A model generated the notes under the pieces. The model saw only the letters and a program-made list of their open reading frames with translations. It was not told where the DNA came from and made no database searches. Of a stretch of 64,000 bases of DNA, positions 40,827 to 53,048 are shown piece after piece. The DNA comes from Thalassia testudinum (lineage: Eukaryota > Streptophyta > Magnoliopsida > Alismatales > Hydrocharitaceae), in the NCBI GenBank assembly GCA_037157565.1, contig JAZHRO010000013.1:77183501-77247500 (forward strand), written 5' to 3'. The position numbers and the translations under genes are program-made. Every line of letters starts with the position of its first letter. Position 1 is the stretch's first letter.

Positions 40827-42311
40827 TGATAATACTACATCTCGGGGTGATAACTCTGTTAAATGGGATTTATCTTAAGAACAAAATGCATAGATAACAC
40901 ATCATAAATAGGAATGGGAGCATTGCATGCATCACACATTAAGATTGCTTATAGAACAGTATTAATGGCCATTTGTATGAGCACTTATCAAAACAGGCCT
41001 CAGATAAGCAATCGGACCGCACGGATGGATCTAGAGCAACGAACGGAGTCCAACGAACTCGAAATCGGCCAAATCCGACATCCGGAGCTCCCGTAATAGG
41101 CCCAAGAAGTTCTAACCGTTGATCTGACGATCAACGGTTCACAAGGCGCCATGTGGTGCCCGATCAGCGCCCGCACGCCTCGCCCAGCCCCCTCCATCAA
41201 CTGCAGAATGATCTGAGCAGTCCGATCGAACCAATCTTCGATTGGACGGCTGAGAACACCGCACCATTGCCTGCGCCATCACTACAATCCTCACCTGAGT
41301 AGATCACGACCGTCAGATCTCCATCCAACGGTCGGTAGCAGCCGAGCATCGACGCGCAACCGCAACCATCCATGCAGGGCAGTGCAGCGATCGAAGCGCT
41401 CACCCACACTCACGCGACGCGGGTTCGAATCGCGCTACGCTGAAATGCGGAGGCGAAGGCGCGCACGAGCAAAATTGGACTGCCCGATCAGCAGCGGATG
41501 GGCACGATTGTGAGATGTGGCGCCCGCAGATGCGCCTTGACTAGATGCGCGTGATGACGCGGGCGCGAGGGCGCGATCCAGGCACGCACCCTGTGCGGGA
41601 TCTCAACCGTCTGATCTTCGATCAGACGGCTTACGACGCGCGCACATGGATCAGGTGCGAAGAAGCATAGTCGCGGGCGAGCAACCAGCGGGCAGGGGCC
41701 ATCACCAACATTTTGGGAAGGGTTTTAGCGATGTCCCGGACGTCGCTTAAACCCCTTCTTCATTTGGAAAGCCCTTCTTCCTATTTAAACCCCTTCTAAT
41801 CACTCATGAGGGGCATTCACTCCACTTGCAAGTGTTCTACCCCCCTCCTAGCTAGTTTAAGCCCTTTTGTAATAGCCGGAGACAATGAGTCGTTGACGGT
41901 GCCCCCTCCACCACTGTGGCTGCCTCGTCGTCCCCTTTCTCTCTCTCTCTTTCCTTCTTTTAAGCTTTACTCTACTTATGTTCAAGCATTTATCTAGTGT
42001 TGTAATTATGAACTAAAGTTGCATGTTAAATGAAGTTATTTTCTATTCAATTGCTTGCTCTATTTTCTATTCAAGTTGCATGTTGCAAATGAAACAGTTC
42101 TAACCCTAATCTCTCTCTCTCTCTCACTTTTCACCCACGACTTTTCGCAAGCAAAAACCCGTTATTTTCGTGACATTAAGTGACAAGAGAAATCCGATTT
42201 TCACGCCTCCCTGAGATCGACACTCGGACTCACGTCCATTTCCTTTTAAAACTGACGTTGCAAGCACAAGCTATAACGACTCTTCTAAACAAACACGTCA
42301 TGAGCACGTCA
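40827..42311 (+). repeat. E3 5' LTR (LTR-B copy B3)
   Basis: 1485 bp. U3 carries repeated GATCTTCGATC hairpins, including the perfect CCGTCTGATC-TTC-GATCAGACGG (about 41610-41632). There is also an inverted repeat around TTTTAGCGATG...CGTCGCTTAAA (41723-41751) and a TATA-like CCTATTTAAACCCC (about 41779). A tRNA B-box-like GGTTCGAATCGC lies at about 41421. Confidence 0.92.
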
Positions 42312-42316
42312 GTTTT

Positions 42317-42335
42317 TGGCGCCGTTGCCGGGAAG
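42317..42335 (+). promoter_or_regulatory. E3 primer-binding site for tRNA-Asp
   Basis: TGGCGCCGTTGCCGGGA begins 5 nt after the LTR, as in E1 but with one G fewer before AAGG. Confidence 0.9.
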
Positions 42336-43508
42336 GCAACAGATTTATTTTGTCACTTCCATTTTACATCTAGGCTCACATCGTCTAACGCCTTGTCTCC
42401 TTCTACTTGATGGTTGCAGGAATTCAACGTTTGGGCGGCAAAGCAGCGCAACTCATGATGGTAACAAGGGAGTAGGCACAACAAGGACCGATAGTGAGTA
42501 TTTCTTCACTAATGGTTGTTTGCTTGCTTTAGAAAATCTAGAAAAATTGTAAAACTGAAAAAAATTAGCGTGGTGTATGATTTCCTGACCCACATCCTTA
42601 ACACATCACCCAACAAAAAAATACACTAACATTCTGAATAAATTCTTGGAGTGCTCTTTTCTCTTTTTGAGTGGTGTTTGCGAAGCCACCTTGAATTGAC
42701 TTGGGCCGCACCACTCAACCCTAAAAATGACTCGTCTAATAGAAGCTGTATGATCAATAGGATGAGTACATTAGGGTTTTAGAGCCTCTACACAACAAAA
42801 GGAAATCTAATTTCATTGAATTGTGTGCAAAACTTGACGTGTCCACTGAAACTTGTCTGAAAATATTAAGACACGTCAATCCTAAAAAACACTAAAGTAA
42901 GGATAAAACATTAAAAGACACCACATCTAAAATCCTTGCTTGAAAACCATGTTTTGATAGGAGCACATATACTGAAAGTGGAAAATTAAGAGGTACTGCC
43001 CCAATCAACGCCTCATCACACAACCCTAGCACAAGCACTATCCTAGCCTTTTAAAACAGAGTAGACATGCCCTAGGCAGGACTGGGTTAAGTCTTGAGAG
43101 GTGAGGTTTTGTTCGCTGGGCACTTGGCTTTTATTCCCTTAGTAGAATCTGGTGACTAGGTTGCGGGGCAGTGTCAAACGACCGCGGTTGTGGGGTCTAT
43201 GGAACCAGCGGCGCAAGCCAAAGGAAGAACCTTCCCTGCAATCCCCTCGTAATCAACCTAGCCAGATTAGCTTTGGGAAGGGGGGTCTAGTGCTTACGAA
43301 CTTAATCACCCTTTTGATATTTCTAGGTCCCCTAAGGAATACACCATAAGGACTAGGCTTATTTGCTTGATCGAACACACACTTCTCGCACCTGTCGCTC
43401 TCCGCATCCCCTCATGTTCTTCTCTAGTGTATGCACGGGAGACGCTCACTGCATCCCGAGTTATTTGTTTTGGGACAGGAATCCAGGCGACTTGATTCTG
43501 CTAGAAAC
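42336..43508 (+). other. E3 untranslated leader
   Basis: About 1.17 kb, without a supportable ORF, colinear with the E1 leader. Confidence 0.6.
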
Positions 43509-44989
43509 ATGGCTGAACCTAGGGTAGATGAGGTCGAGGACCAACCCCCACCAGACACAATGGCCATCATCCAAGCCCAGATTAACACAAACCACCGGCT
43601 TCAGCAACAACAGATCCACACTATCATGCAAGCCATACACCGGTTACAGAACCCACAAAGGCAACCACCACCACCTTTCCAAGGCCCACAAGGGCAACCG
43701 CCACTTGATCTACCACCATTCCAGGACCAACCTAGGCCCCTCCACGACTTCTACAATCCTTCCGCTATTCGAGTCGACCCGTACCTTAGGATCCCCAAAG
43801 GGGGAGATGATTTTGAGCTAAAACCAAATGTCTTGTGTCTGATTCAGAGCCATTTCCATGGAAGCTCAAATGAAGATCCCTTCCAACACCTAGAGGATCT
43901 TGACCGGATAGCCCGAACTGTGAAACCTAGGAACATTAGCCTTGACATTGTTTTGATTAAGATGTTCCCCTTCTCACTAAGAGACAAGGCATCCCACTGG
44001 CTTAAAACCCTAGGTAGACCCATCACCACTTGGGAAGTACTGAGGCATGCATTCTTGAAGAAATTCTTCCCCATAGGAAAGACCAATGCCCTCAGAAGAG
44101 CCATTACTACCTTTACACTCCAGGGTGGGGAACAGTTCCATGAGGCGTGGGAAAGATTTAATGAACTCTTGAGGAAATGCCCACACCACGAATACCACGG
44201 TGGCAATTGACCCAGATCTTCTACCACGGTCTGGACAGCAACCTACGGAACTTCGTCGATGCCTCATGTGGGGGGAACTTCCTGAACAAAGATGAGGAGA
44301 GAGCATTTGAGCTCTTTGAGTCTATGAGCGAAAATTCGCTCAACAATGCCTCCATGACCCAGTTTAACCGATCCAGTCAATCCCGTGGGGGGATTTATGA
44401 GGTACAAGCAAATTCTGGAATGGTTGACATGGACATCATTGCCAAGAAACTAGATCGAGTGGAGTTGGTGGATAAAAAGATTGACGAGCTACTGAACCAG
44501 ACCAGGAATCCGTTACAAACCTTCTCCCTAGCAAAGGGAGCACATAATGTTGACCTGGTCCAACCCTTAAGCCAACTGAACCTGGAACAACCCCTGACCA
44601 CGTTCCAGAGAGGGACCTTTGCTCCCTCAACCCTTGATTACTCTCTTCCCTCCCCATCGACATCTGCTATCCTTGAAGATGTGCAAGCTATCCAAGGTTA
44701 TGCTAAACCTGACTCTTTCTCCAACACTTACAACACTGGCTGGCGTAATCACCCCAACTTTGGTTGGACAAACCAGAAACCACCTCAATTCCAGAACCAG
44801 CCTTGGCCAAACTAGCAGCCAAACTTGCCCCCTTATCAGCAAGGACCACCAGTTAAACCCCCATACAATCAGAATAGGGCGGCCCCTCCCCCGCAGAACC
44901 GAATGGACACCCTGATAAAGATGATGGCTGAAATGAACCAGAAACATCAAGAGGAAATGGCCTTAGTAAAGGGATAGTTAAGCCAACTT
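43509..44989 (+). pseudogene. E3 gag, nearly intact
   Basis: ATG at 43509 gives MAEPRVDEVEDQPPPDTMAI. The Gln/Pro-rich segment is followed by the gag domain (FELKPNVLCLIQSHFHGSSN, FSLRDKASHWLKTLGRPITT, HAFLKKFFPIGKTNALRRAI). A one-base deletion relative to E1 at about 44194 (CACGAATACC) shifts to the frame used by the rest of the polyprotein, which runs with few stops to 46870. C-terminal gag has stretches rich in Pro/Asn/Gln and stops at about 44813 and 44977. No CCHC knuckle is obvious. The start is chosen because E1 shares it. Confidence 0.87.
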
Positions 44990-46130
44990 TTGGACTGTAA
45001 ACAACAAGGATCCCTACCTTCCCAACCACAACCGAACCTGCGAAACATGATTAACAGAGGCCCCAATTCGCAAGGGTTCCAGGGCAATCCCGGGCAGGCT
45101 CACATGGTCCAGCCAGCCCCACAACCACCCCCTGGGTTCGGTGCTTCTTCGTCCTCGTCTTCTCAAGGATCAATCCATGGTCCCAATGCCTCTGTGAATG
45201 CGGTAACCTTGAGAAGCGGCACTAAAACCCAGGATCCCAAGTGGCCAACTCTCCCTAAGACTTCAACAGCTGAAATACCTGACTTAGAAGAGGCACTGGA
45301 AAAACCCAAGGACCCAGAAATAGATCCTATCCATATTCAGACACCTTACCCTGAGGCCTTGGAAACAATCAAGAAGAAGAAAAGTGTTGTAGAAACTGAG
45401 GAGCTCTTGGAGATCTTTAAGCAGGTTCAGATTAATATTCCGCTCCTCGAAGCCATTAAGCACATCCCGGCTTACACCAAGTTTTTAAAAGATGCCTGTA
45501 CACCCAAATGTAAGCCAAGACCTCAAGCACCTAGGAAGGTTGTGCTCTCCGAGAAAGCGAGTTCCATAATATCAAGCAACCTTTCGCTCAAGTGAACTGA
45601 CCCAGGAGCACCCCTGATATCCTGTAATATCGGGGACATGACATTTGATAAAGCACTCCTGGACTTAGGTGCTTCCATCAATCTGATTCCAACAACCCTG
45701 TACCGCCAATTTGGTTTCAGAGAGTTGACACCCACACCTGTCACCATCCAGCTGGCTGATAGATCTGTGAAGACCCCGAAGGGGGTTGTCGAGGATGTGA
45801 TTGTAAGGGTCAAGGACTTCTATTTCCCGGTCGACTTCTTGGTGCTTGACATGGAAGTCCCTGAAAAACTATAGAATGTACCCATAATCTTAGGCAGACC
45901 TTTCTTAGCTACGGCTAAGGCAAACACTGATTGTGATACGGAATGTATGGAAATCGCCTTCGGAGACAAGAAAATGCAGTTGGATATCTTCCAGGTAACC
46001 AAGTCTTTTGATTGCGATTGTGTTGAGGAACATGATCCCATGGAACCATTGGTCGAGGAATGCCTCACCCTTAGTTCTGTCTCAGACCACCAAGCCTGTA
46101 ACGACAGTTCTGACCCGTCACCATCGCTGC
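44990..46130 (+). pseudogene. E3 gag-pro linker and aspartic protease
   Basis: Reads NAVTLRSGTKTQDPKW, VVETEELLEIFKQVQINIPL, then the protease MTFDKALLDLGASINLIPTT with the active-site D-L-G-A-S intact (about 45638-45695), ADRSVKTPKGVVEDVIVRVK and IILGRPFLATAKA. Stops are at about 45595 (TGA, where E1 has AGA) and 45873 (TAG, shared with E1). It would process the gag-pol polyprotein. Confidence 0.87.
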
Positions 46131-47609
46131 GTATGGACCTCTGTAGGGCTGATTACCATCAAACAACACCATTTGAGGAGATTGATGTTGATCAACTCTT
46201 GCCTTTCCCTTTCCCTTCGACTGTTGTTCCATCCACACCCGAACTAAAGCCACTACCTGAGAATCTCAAGTATGTCTTCCTAGGACCTAACCAGACCTTC
46301 CCTGTAATTATTAACTCTCATCTAACCAAGGATCAGGAACTCAGGTTGACTGCGACCCTTTTGGAACATCGGGCCACCATTGGATGGACCATTTCAGACT
46401 TGAGGGGAATTAGCCCCGCCTATTGCACTCATAAGATTTACCAGGAAGACGAGGCACGACCCTCCCGCCAGATGCAGAGACGGTTAAACCCAAACATGCG
46501 GGAGGTCGTTAAGAAAGAAATTATCAAATGGCTTGACACCGACATCATCTATCCCATCTCTGATAGCCCCTGGGTGAGCCCCACTCAAGTGGTTCCAAAG
46601 AAAGTCGGGCTCACCGTTGTTACCAATGAGCATGGCGGATCCATCCCCACCTGCACCACCACCTCATGGCGGGTGTGTATTGATTACAGGAAGCTTAGTG
46701 AAGCAACCAAGAAAGATCATTTCCCCTTGCCATTCATTGACCATATCCTTGAAAGATTGGCAGGGCAAAAGTATTTTTGCTTCCTGGATGGATATTCAGG
46801 ATATAACCAAGTCGCAATTGCTCCTGAAGATCAAGAGAAGACCACATTCACTTGCCCGTACGGCACGTTTGCATTCCGTCATGCCGTTCGAGTAATGCAA
46901 CGCACCCGCTACCTTTCAGCGTTGCATGCTAGCCATTTTTTCAGAAATGGTGGGTAAATTCCTGGAGGTCTTTATGGATGATTTCTCTGTAGTTGGGAAT
47001 TCATTCGACCACTATTTGAGCAGTTTGGAGAAAATTCTGAAACGATGTATCGAGGTTAATTTGGTGTTAAGTTGGGAAAAGAGCCATTTTATGGTTCAAG
47101 AAGGAATCGTCCTCGGTCACATCGTATCGCATAGGGGCATTGAGGTGGATCGGGCTAAGGTTGATTTGATTTCCAAACTTCCTCTACCTAGTTCAGTCCG
47201 GCAGATCCGCTCATTCCTGGGACATGTTAGCTTCTACCGAAGGTTCATCAAAGACTTCTCCAAGCTTTCCAAACCCTTAACCGACCTTCTGGCCAACGAC
47301 GCTATATTCCACATGACCTCTGATTGCATCCAACCTTACCACACCCTCCGGGACTTAGTTTCCACAACACCTGTACTTCAGCCCCCGGATTGGTCCCAAG
47401 ACTTTGAGATTATGTGTGATGCATCAGATTTTGCCATAGGCGCTGTCTTGGGACAAAGGCAAGACAAGAAACCCGTGGTGATCTACTACGCGAGCAAGAC
47501 GTTGGATGAGGCCCAACGAAATTATACAGTAACAAAAAAAGAATTGCTCATTGTAGTTTTCGGACTTGAGAAGTTCCAACCTTACCTACTGGGATCCCAC
47601 GTGACCATC
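46131..47609 (+). pseudogene. E3 reverse transcriptase and RNase H up to the LTR-C insertion
   Basis: RT: DIIYPISDSPWVSPTQVVPK, VCIDYRKLSEATKKDHFPLP, ILERLAGQKYFCFLDGYSGY. A 2-bp deletion near 46882 destroys the FGLCNAPATFQ region and changes frame. The catalytic FMDDFSVVGNSFD follows at about 46972, then SFLGHVSFYRRFIKDFSKLS. RNase H: CDASDFAIGAVLGQRQDKKP, YYASKTLDEAQ, EKFQPYLLGSHVTI. The gene is cut at CCATC (47605-47609), just before the catalytic Asp of the TDHST motif, which resumes at 53044. Confidence 0.9.
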
Positions 47610-48385
47610 TGTAACGACCTGATTCCCGAATCCCTACGAGACACGAGAATCGGACCGACTCGACTAATCCCAAGACCTAGTCGTCCAACGAGAAAGTAAC
47701 CAAAAGAGCAGTAAAATGAACCACATTCAGCATGAATATAACTAGCAGTAACAAAATAAAGCAGTAAGAAAAGGAAATACTACAGTATACACCACCACAA
47801 CAGTAGAGCAGCAAATATGTACATAACATGAAGCTTACAATAAAGAAGTACAGGGGTAAACAAGAAAACTACTCACTACAGTGGAAAAAAAGTACAGAAG
47901 GTACTACAGGTAACTCTACTGGACCCTACGAGGCCGAGCGTCCTCTGCAGCCGCTGACCCTGGCTGCTCAACACCTGGTCCTGAAAAGTAACGAGGGTAA
48001 CACGTCAGCGAAACGCTGAGTAGAGTGGCAACTAAAAGCTAAGGGAGCAGTAGAGTGTATAGTAGCTATTATATTTTTACTTTCTTTATTTACGTCTTTC
48101 TATTATTTCACGATTGATTTATTTCTCAGATCCTTCACTTGATCTCGAATGTTCCTCGTGGGAACGATCTTGATTGCAGTCTTTTCCGAAAAGTAGAAGT
48201 AACACGTGGTGCTCTCCTGGCCGGGAGAGTCCCCCGTGGTGGTCCTACCCTCAGTCAACCATCCCAAGGTCGCTGACAGACGTAACGGTGACTACGGCAC
48301 GTGCGATAAGCGCACGGGTAGCTACCCCGCACTAGCATGCGGTCAGTCGTTTCCATTAATGGGTGGCTACTACTCTCGTCTACAG

Positions 48386-51178
48386 TTCTAATATTTCTAA
48401 TATTTCGTCGTAGTATAGTGTAGAGGAGCGGTTACCAGCTTAATACAATTTGTTACTCGGAAATAAAAGTTTTCCCGAGGTCGAACTCAGGGAGAAAACA
48501 GCATTCTAAAAGTACAATGTTTCTATTACAAAAATGAGAGAGAGAGAGAGATAGAGATTTGTCTTGTTGGCTTTTTCTTCTTCCCTTCTTTCTCTTGTCT
48601 TTGTCCTCTTCTTTTTCTTCTCTTCAATTCCTCAGTCTTCTTTCTTCTTCTTCTTCCTCTTCTGTTCTTTTGTTCTTCTTCTTTCTTTTGCTTCCAAGCT
48701 TTTCTTCTTTCTCTTCGTGTTCTGCTTCTCTCTTCTTTCTCCTCCAGCTCTTTGTCTTCTTCTTTCTTTCTTCTCTGCGGTACCTGCTCTTCTTTCCTTC
48801 TTCTTTTTCTTCTCTGCAGAGCGTCGTCTGATTTTTCAATCAGACGACTTAAGTAGGCTCTGCTACAGTGCGTCCTCCTTTCTTATTTCTTTCTTCTTCT
48901 TCTTCTCGTAGTCCTTCTTCTTCTGCTTTGCTTCAAGCAGCCATGGCGTTGGCTGTGCTTCTTCCTTCTTTCTCTTCTTCTTCTCTGCCTTTGCCTGCAC
49001 ACTCACAGACTGATCAGAGGGCAAAACCTAATCCTACCCTCCCTCGCGTCTCTCTCTCTTAGATTTCGCTCGTAGGATAGCTCTCTCAGAGCCGCCGGGT
49101 ATTCGGGTACGGGTCGCGCCCGGGTCCAAGCCCACCGGCGTGCAGTGGTGGGCAAGGAGTGCAGGTCGGGTAAACGGGTCGGGCCAGGTCCGCAGGGGGT
49201 GGTCGCGGACGAGGCCGGGTAAGCGGGTGAGAGGGACCTCACCCCGTGTGCTAAGGCGATAAGCCGATAGCACTTTTACAATTTATGTAGGTGCGCTGCT
49301 TCAGAATCCACCGAGGTGGGACTACATGTCCCACCCCAATTTGGCGCCGTTTAGTCCCACCCCAATTTGGCGCCTGCAGCTGAGAAAGCTGCAGGCAATC
49401 GCAGCTGTGTGCGGGGCTTTCACCCCAGCTGCAGACCTGGGCAGGCGCATGAGGGCGAGGCGCGCGTCCTGGAGTGCAAGCCTGGGCGAAGCAATGATGC
49501 AGCTGCAGGCGGAAGAAGCTCCACCTATTCAGCAATGGCGGCGGAGGACGGGTGACCTGTTCACAGAAATACGGCCCTTCGGCCTAATCAGACAAGCGGG
49601 GGACCTTCGCCGTGGCACGGCGAAGGTGGTGCGGGGTCTGGCAGGTCGTGGGGCGGCGTGCAGGGGCTACCCTAGGTCGGATTGTGGCTAGGGGAATGGG
49701 TTTGTTCGGGGGGTCTTCAGGAGGCGAATGGCAGGAAATGAAGGGGCGAAGATGGTTCAGTGTGATGAGGCGGAGGTTTTGGGTCGGTCGGCGAGTCGTG
49801 TGGGGTGGTGGAATGATGGGAGCGAGTCACCGGAGGTTGGCCGGAGATGGAGAAGGTGAGGGTGATCAGGCGCGGTCGAAGGGTGGTTGAGCAAATTGAA
49901 GTAGGGAAAAGAAAGAGGGAAGGAAAGGAAAAAACTGTACCTACTTGGAGGGACGAGAGGGGGATGGAGCAGGGCGGCAGTCGTTTCGATTGTCGTCGGA
50001 GAAGAAGGTGCCCAGAGAGAGGGGGCGGCGGCGAGGAGAGAGCGGGAGAGCGCGCGCTGGGTACGGCGCGACGCGGGAAGAGCGGGTGAAGCCGGCTCTG
50101 CTGCTGGTATTGCGGCAGAGCGACGAGGAGGAGGAGGAAGAACCGTCGGAGCTGGAGGGCTTCTGCCGGAGTGGGAAGAGAGGAAGGAGGGGGGTGTTTC
50201 TCCGTCAGAACCGAGCTGCTGAGTGCGGCAGACGGAGGCGGCTTTTATAAAGTTGAGATCAGAGAGGAGGGCGGAGGGAGGCGATGTGCTCCCTCGCCGG
50301 AGGACGCCGGAGATGGAGACCCATACCTTCCGTGCATTCGCACGGGAGGTATGGGCAGCCGCAGAGACCATGGAGGTGTCCCTGCGACAGCAGACGTCGC
50401 AGGGAACCCCCGGTTGTCTTGGCAGATGGTCTCCCTCACCCTGCGCGGCGCCATGCTCCGCGCAAAGTCACCGGAGCATGGCGCTGCTCAGGGTTTTGCA
50501 GGGAGGACCCAAATGCAAAGAACGAAGAAGACTAAGGGGCCAAAATGTGAGGGTTTCAAAAGTTGAGGGTCAAAAAGTAATGGATGAGGACCAAAATGTA
50601 AAGTTGGTCAAGAAGGTCTCGTCTTAGGCTCAAGTTTTTATACATTACTAACTAGGACCCAAGGATTCTAATGGTGAATTTTATTTCTAGATTAGACCTT
50701 ATTTGACAGGTCAATTTATGTAAAAACCCAAATTAAATCATTAATTGGGCCTGGTTCTCAATGTAGGTCAAAATGGATTCCTAAGGCCAAATTGAAGGTT
50801 CTAAACCCTAGATATTATTTTTTTATGAATTTTAGAGGGTTTATTCAATTTTTTATTTGCCTCTAACCTCGTGAATTGTAGTGGATTTGTTCTTAGGGTT
50901 ACAGGATGTCATTTAATTTCTTGGAGTTGTTGTAGCCATTATTGGATCAATTCATCCCACTTTTCTTCTTATTACGTTGGTTTAACCTAAGTTTGGACCC
51001 TGAGTTACCCTATTTTCAGATTGAGTTGGTGAAATTGCATTTTTACCCCTTAGTTCTTATTTTCTTCACAAACTCAGAATCTCTCTGAGTCAAGCATTTC
51101 TATAGTTATGTAGGAGCTTTTTCTTGCAAATCTGGGTTAGATGGTGTTAGTTTAGGGTTTATGACGAGGTTCTCATCA
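48386..51178 (-). mobile_element. Solo LTR A7 (LTR-A family, minus orientation) inside LTR-C
   Basis: The 5' end is at 51178 (complement of TGATGAGAACC). The 3' end is near 48386 and uncertain: ACAG occurs at both borders (48382-48385, 51179-51182), but a full 5-bp duplication and terminal CA are not clean. Contains U3 hairpin (50320-50355), TATA TTTATAAAAGCC (about 50236-50247), leader stem-loop (50095-50121), candidate donor (49940), CTTCGCC hairpin (49604-49626), RNA unit (49323-49023), acceptor (48995), CT-rich (sense GA-rich) tract 48540-48990 and late hairpin (about 48823-48850). Confidence 0.88.
49023..49257 (-). ncRNA. Predicted Pol III-type RNA unit in LTR A7
   Basis: On the minus strand: AGTCCCACCTCG (49323-49312), a 24-nt spacer, CATAAATT (49287-49280), G of GCCTTAG at 49257, first T4 at 49026-49023 (235 nt). 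Predicted stems: GGGTGAG/CTCACCC, GTCCGC/GCGGAC and GCCCACC/GGTGGGC. It is antisense to the host element E3. Confidence 0.5.
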
Positions 51179-51761
51179 ACAGGTGCGCTCAAAACACAGC
51201 ACGGAACCAGTATAGGGTAGAGCCCTCTCAATAACAAGGGTCCAACCCCTCCACAGTCCGCGCACCCTCGCCTGACTACCCTGGTTTGCCCAGTGGGCCT
51301 AACAAGTCGGTGTAGGAGGCTAGCAGAACCCCGGGGCCCGTGGGGTAGCTAGTGCTCTCCCTACATTAGTAGCTCTCCTCGATACTGTGTACGCGAGGGC
51401 CAGCAAGTCGGTGTACAGTGGCCAAACCCACCCCGGTCTCAACCCGAGGGCGGCAAGTTCCCCTCTACACTAAGAGGTAAGGTGTGCTCTCTTTGATACC
51501 ACGTACCCAAGAGACAGCACACTTCCCTGTTTCACTTTCTCAGTTCCATTCTATTCTCTTTCCAGGAGTTCTACTCCTAATTCCCCGTAGGGTTCATGTT
51601 CTTTTCGTTTGGCCATTTAGGTTTCACCGTTCCAATTTTACGTTCATACAACCCATGTTCTTAATCATATTTATTCATTCATAAGAGGCAGCTGGTAATC
51701 AATTTACAAGCAGCTATTATTTCCTTTCTACTTTCCAATACTGCAATATTTATATATTTCA

Positions 51762-51908
51762 CTAGTTTTCCAGTCCTAGGATTCATGCCGTACCCTAGGA
51801 TCTATCATTCAATCTAGTTTTCCAGTCCTAGGATTCATGCAATACCCTAGGATCTATCATTCAATCTAGTTTCTCAGTCCTAGGGTTCATGCAATGCCCT
51901 AGACTCTA
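51762..51908. repeat. Three-copy tandem repeat of about 52 bp in LTR-C
   Basis: Three consecutive copies, each with CCAGTCCTAGGATTCATGC, then TACCCTAGGATCTATCATTC, with a few substitutions in the third copy. Confidence 0.9.
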
Positions 51909-53048
51909 TTAATTGTTCCACAATTGTAACAAATTTTGTTAAATAAATTAAAAGCCACTCTACCAGCGAAATCGGGAGTATTGGGGATGTGGTCAGCAAT
52001 CCCGTGCGCCTCCGCAACCCCCAAGACTGCAACGGAACGGGGTCCTAACACAAGAATCAATCACAAGGAGTTTCTCATAACAGTATACAATTATAGTAAA
52101 CGGGTAGAGGAATTTATTCTGGGAAGAACGCAACTCGAAATGCGGAAAACGGGCTCCGAACGGGCCCTCAACGGATCAAAAACGACGAAACTGTCCAAAA
52201 TCAGACGTCTAGAACCTCTTCCAGACGTTTTAAAAGGTTGATCATGTCGTACCTCAATTCTGCGCAGTCCTTCAGACATCCAGAAGCCCGCTGGAATGTC
52301 TAGCCTTGGTTTCCAGACGTTCGATTGTCACTCCGGACGTCTGGAGGTTCTCTCCGTCGTCTGGCACTACGGCCAGACGTCTGATTCACGTGGGATGGCG
52401 AGCCCTCGCGCCCTCCCGAGCAGAACCTGCGCACCCACACTCCTGCTCTCAGTACGACGAAACGTAGAAAAATCGCGGTAGACGGTTACAAGGCCATACA
52501 CGCGAAAAATGAGAAGGTAAGAAAATATCTTACTCGTCAAACGTCTGGACCGTCCCGCAGACGTCTTCAGCGTTGTCTGGACGTAATTCCAGACGTCTGA
52601 TTCTGGAAATTTTTCCAGAACCAGAGCCCGATCCGCTCTCTGCCCGCGACTCATGGCCGCGTCGCGCCCTGTCCGCCTGCTGCCCGAGCTGCAGTAGCCC
52701 CTCTGCGACACCCCACGCCTGTCGCTCCCCCACTCGCTCGTGCTCTCGCACTGGCAGGGAGAAGGAGAAGAAAAGGGCGGAGGAGATGAGGGTGAGGGAG
52801 AGGGCAAGAGCTTATATAGGCAGCGAGGGGAGAGAGAAAAGAGGGAGATGGCGTGTCCGCAGGTAGAGAGAGGAAAAGAAGACGAAGGCGGCGGGTGCAG
52901 TCTGCGAGCATACGCGCACAGACGCAACGGTACGCCGAAAAAATTTATTACCAGACGTCTGGGAAGGGTTCCAGATGTCTGGACAGATGTCTGGGCTACT
53001 TCCCAAATGTCTTAAAAGTCCGTCTGATGCCACGTTCGTAACACCATC

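Larger units (their letters stand above)
47610..53043 (-). mobile_element. Solo LTR of a third family (LTR-C), hosting LTR A7
   Basis: In minus orientation it starts TGTTACGAACGTGG (53043) and ends GGTCGTTACA (47610), flanked by CCATC on both sides (47605-47609, 53044-53048), exactly inside E3 RNase H. TATA CTATATAAGCTC lies about 230 bp from its 5' end (52807-52818), fixing the orientation. About 2.6 kb after removing A7. No internal domains. Contains about 15 variants of a CCAGACGTCTGG palindrome and a 3-copy tandem repeat. The family is not recognised beyond the LTR form. Confidence 0.88.

Noticed and set aside
48559..48911. Phe/Leu/Ser-rich ORFs (also at 26591-27091, 32835-33251, 60632-61231, 62412-62767)
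   Set aside because: They are the pyrimidine complement of the GA-rich LTR tract. Hydrophobic, codon-biased frames arise automatically and differ between copies.
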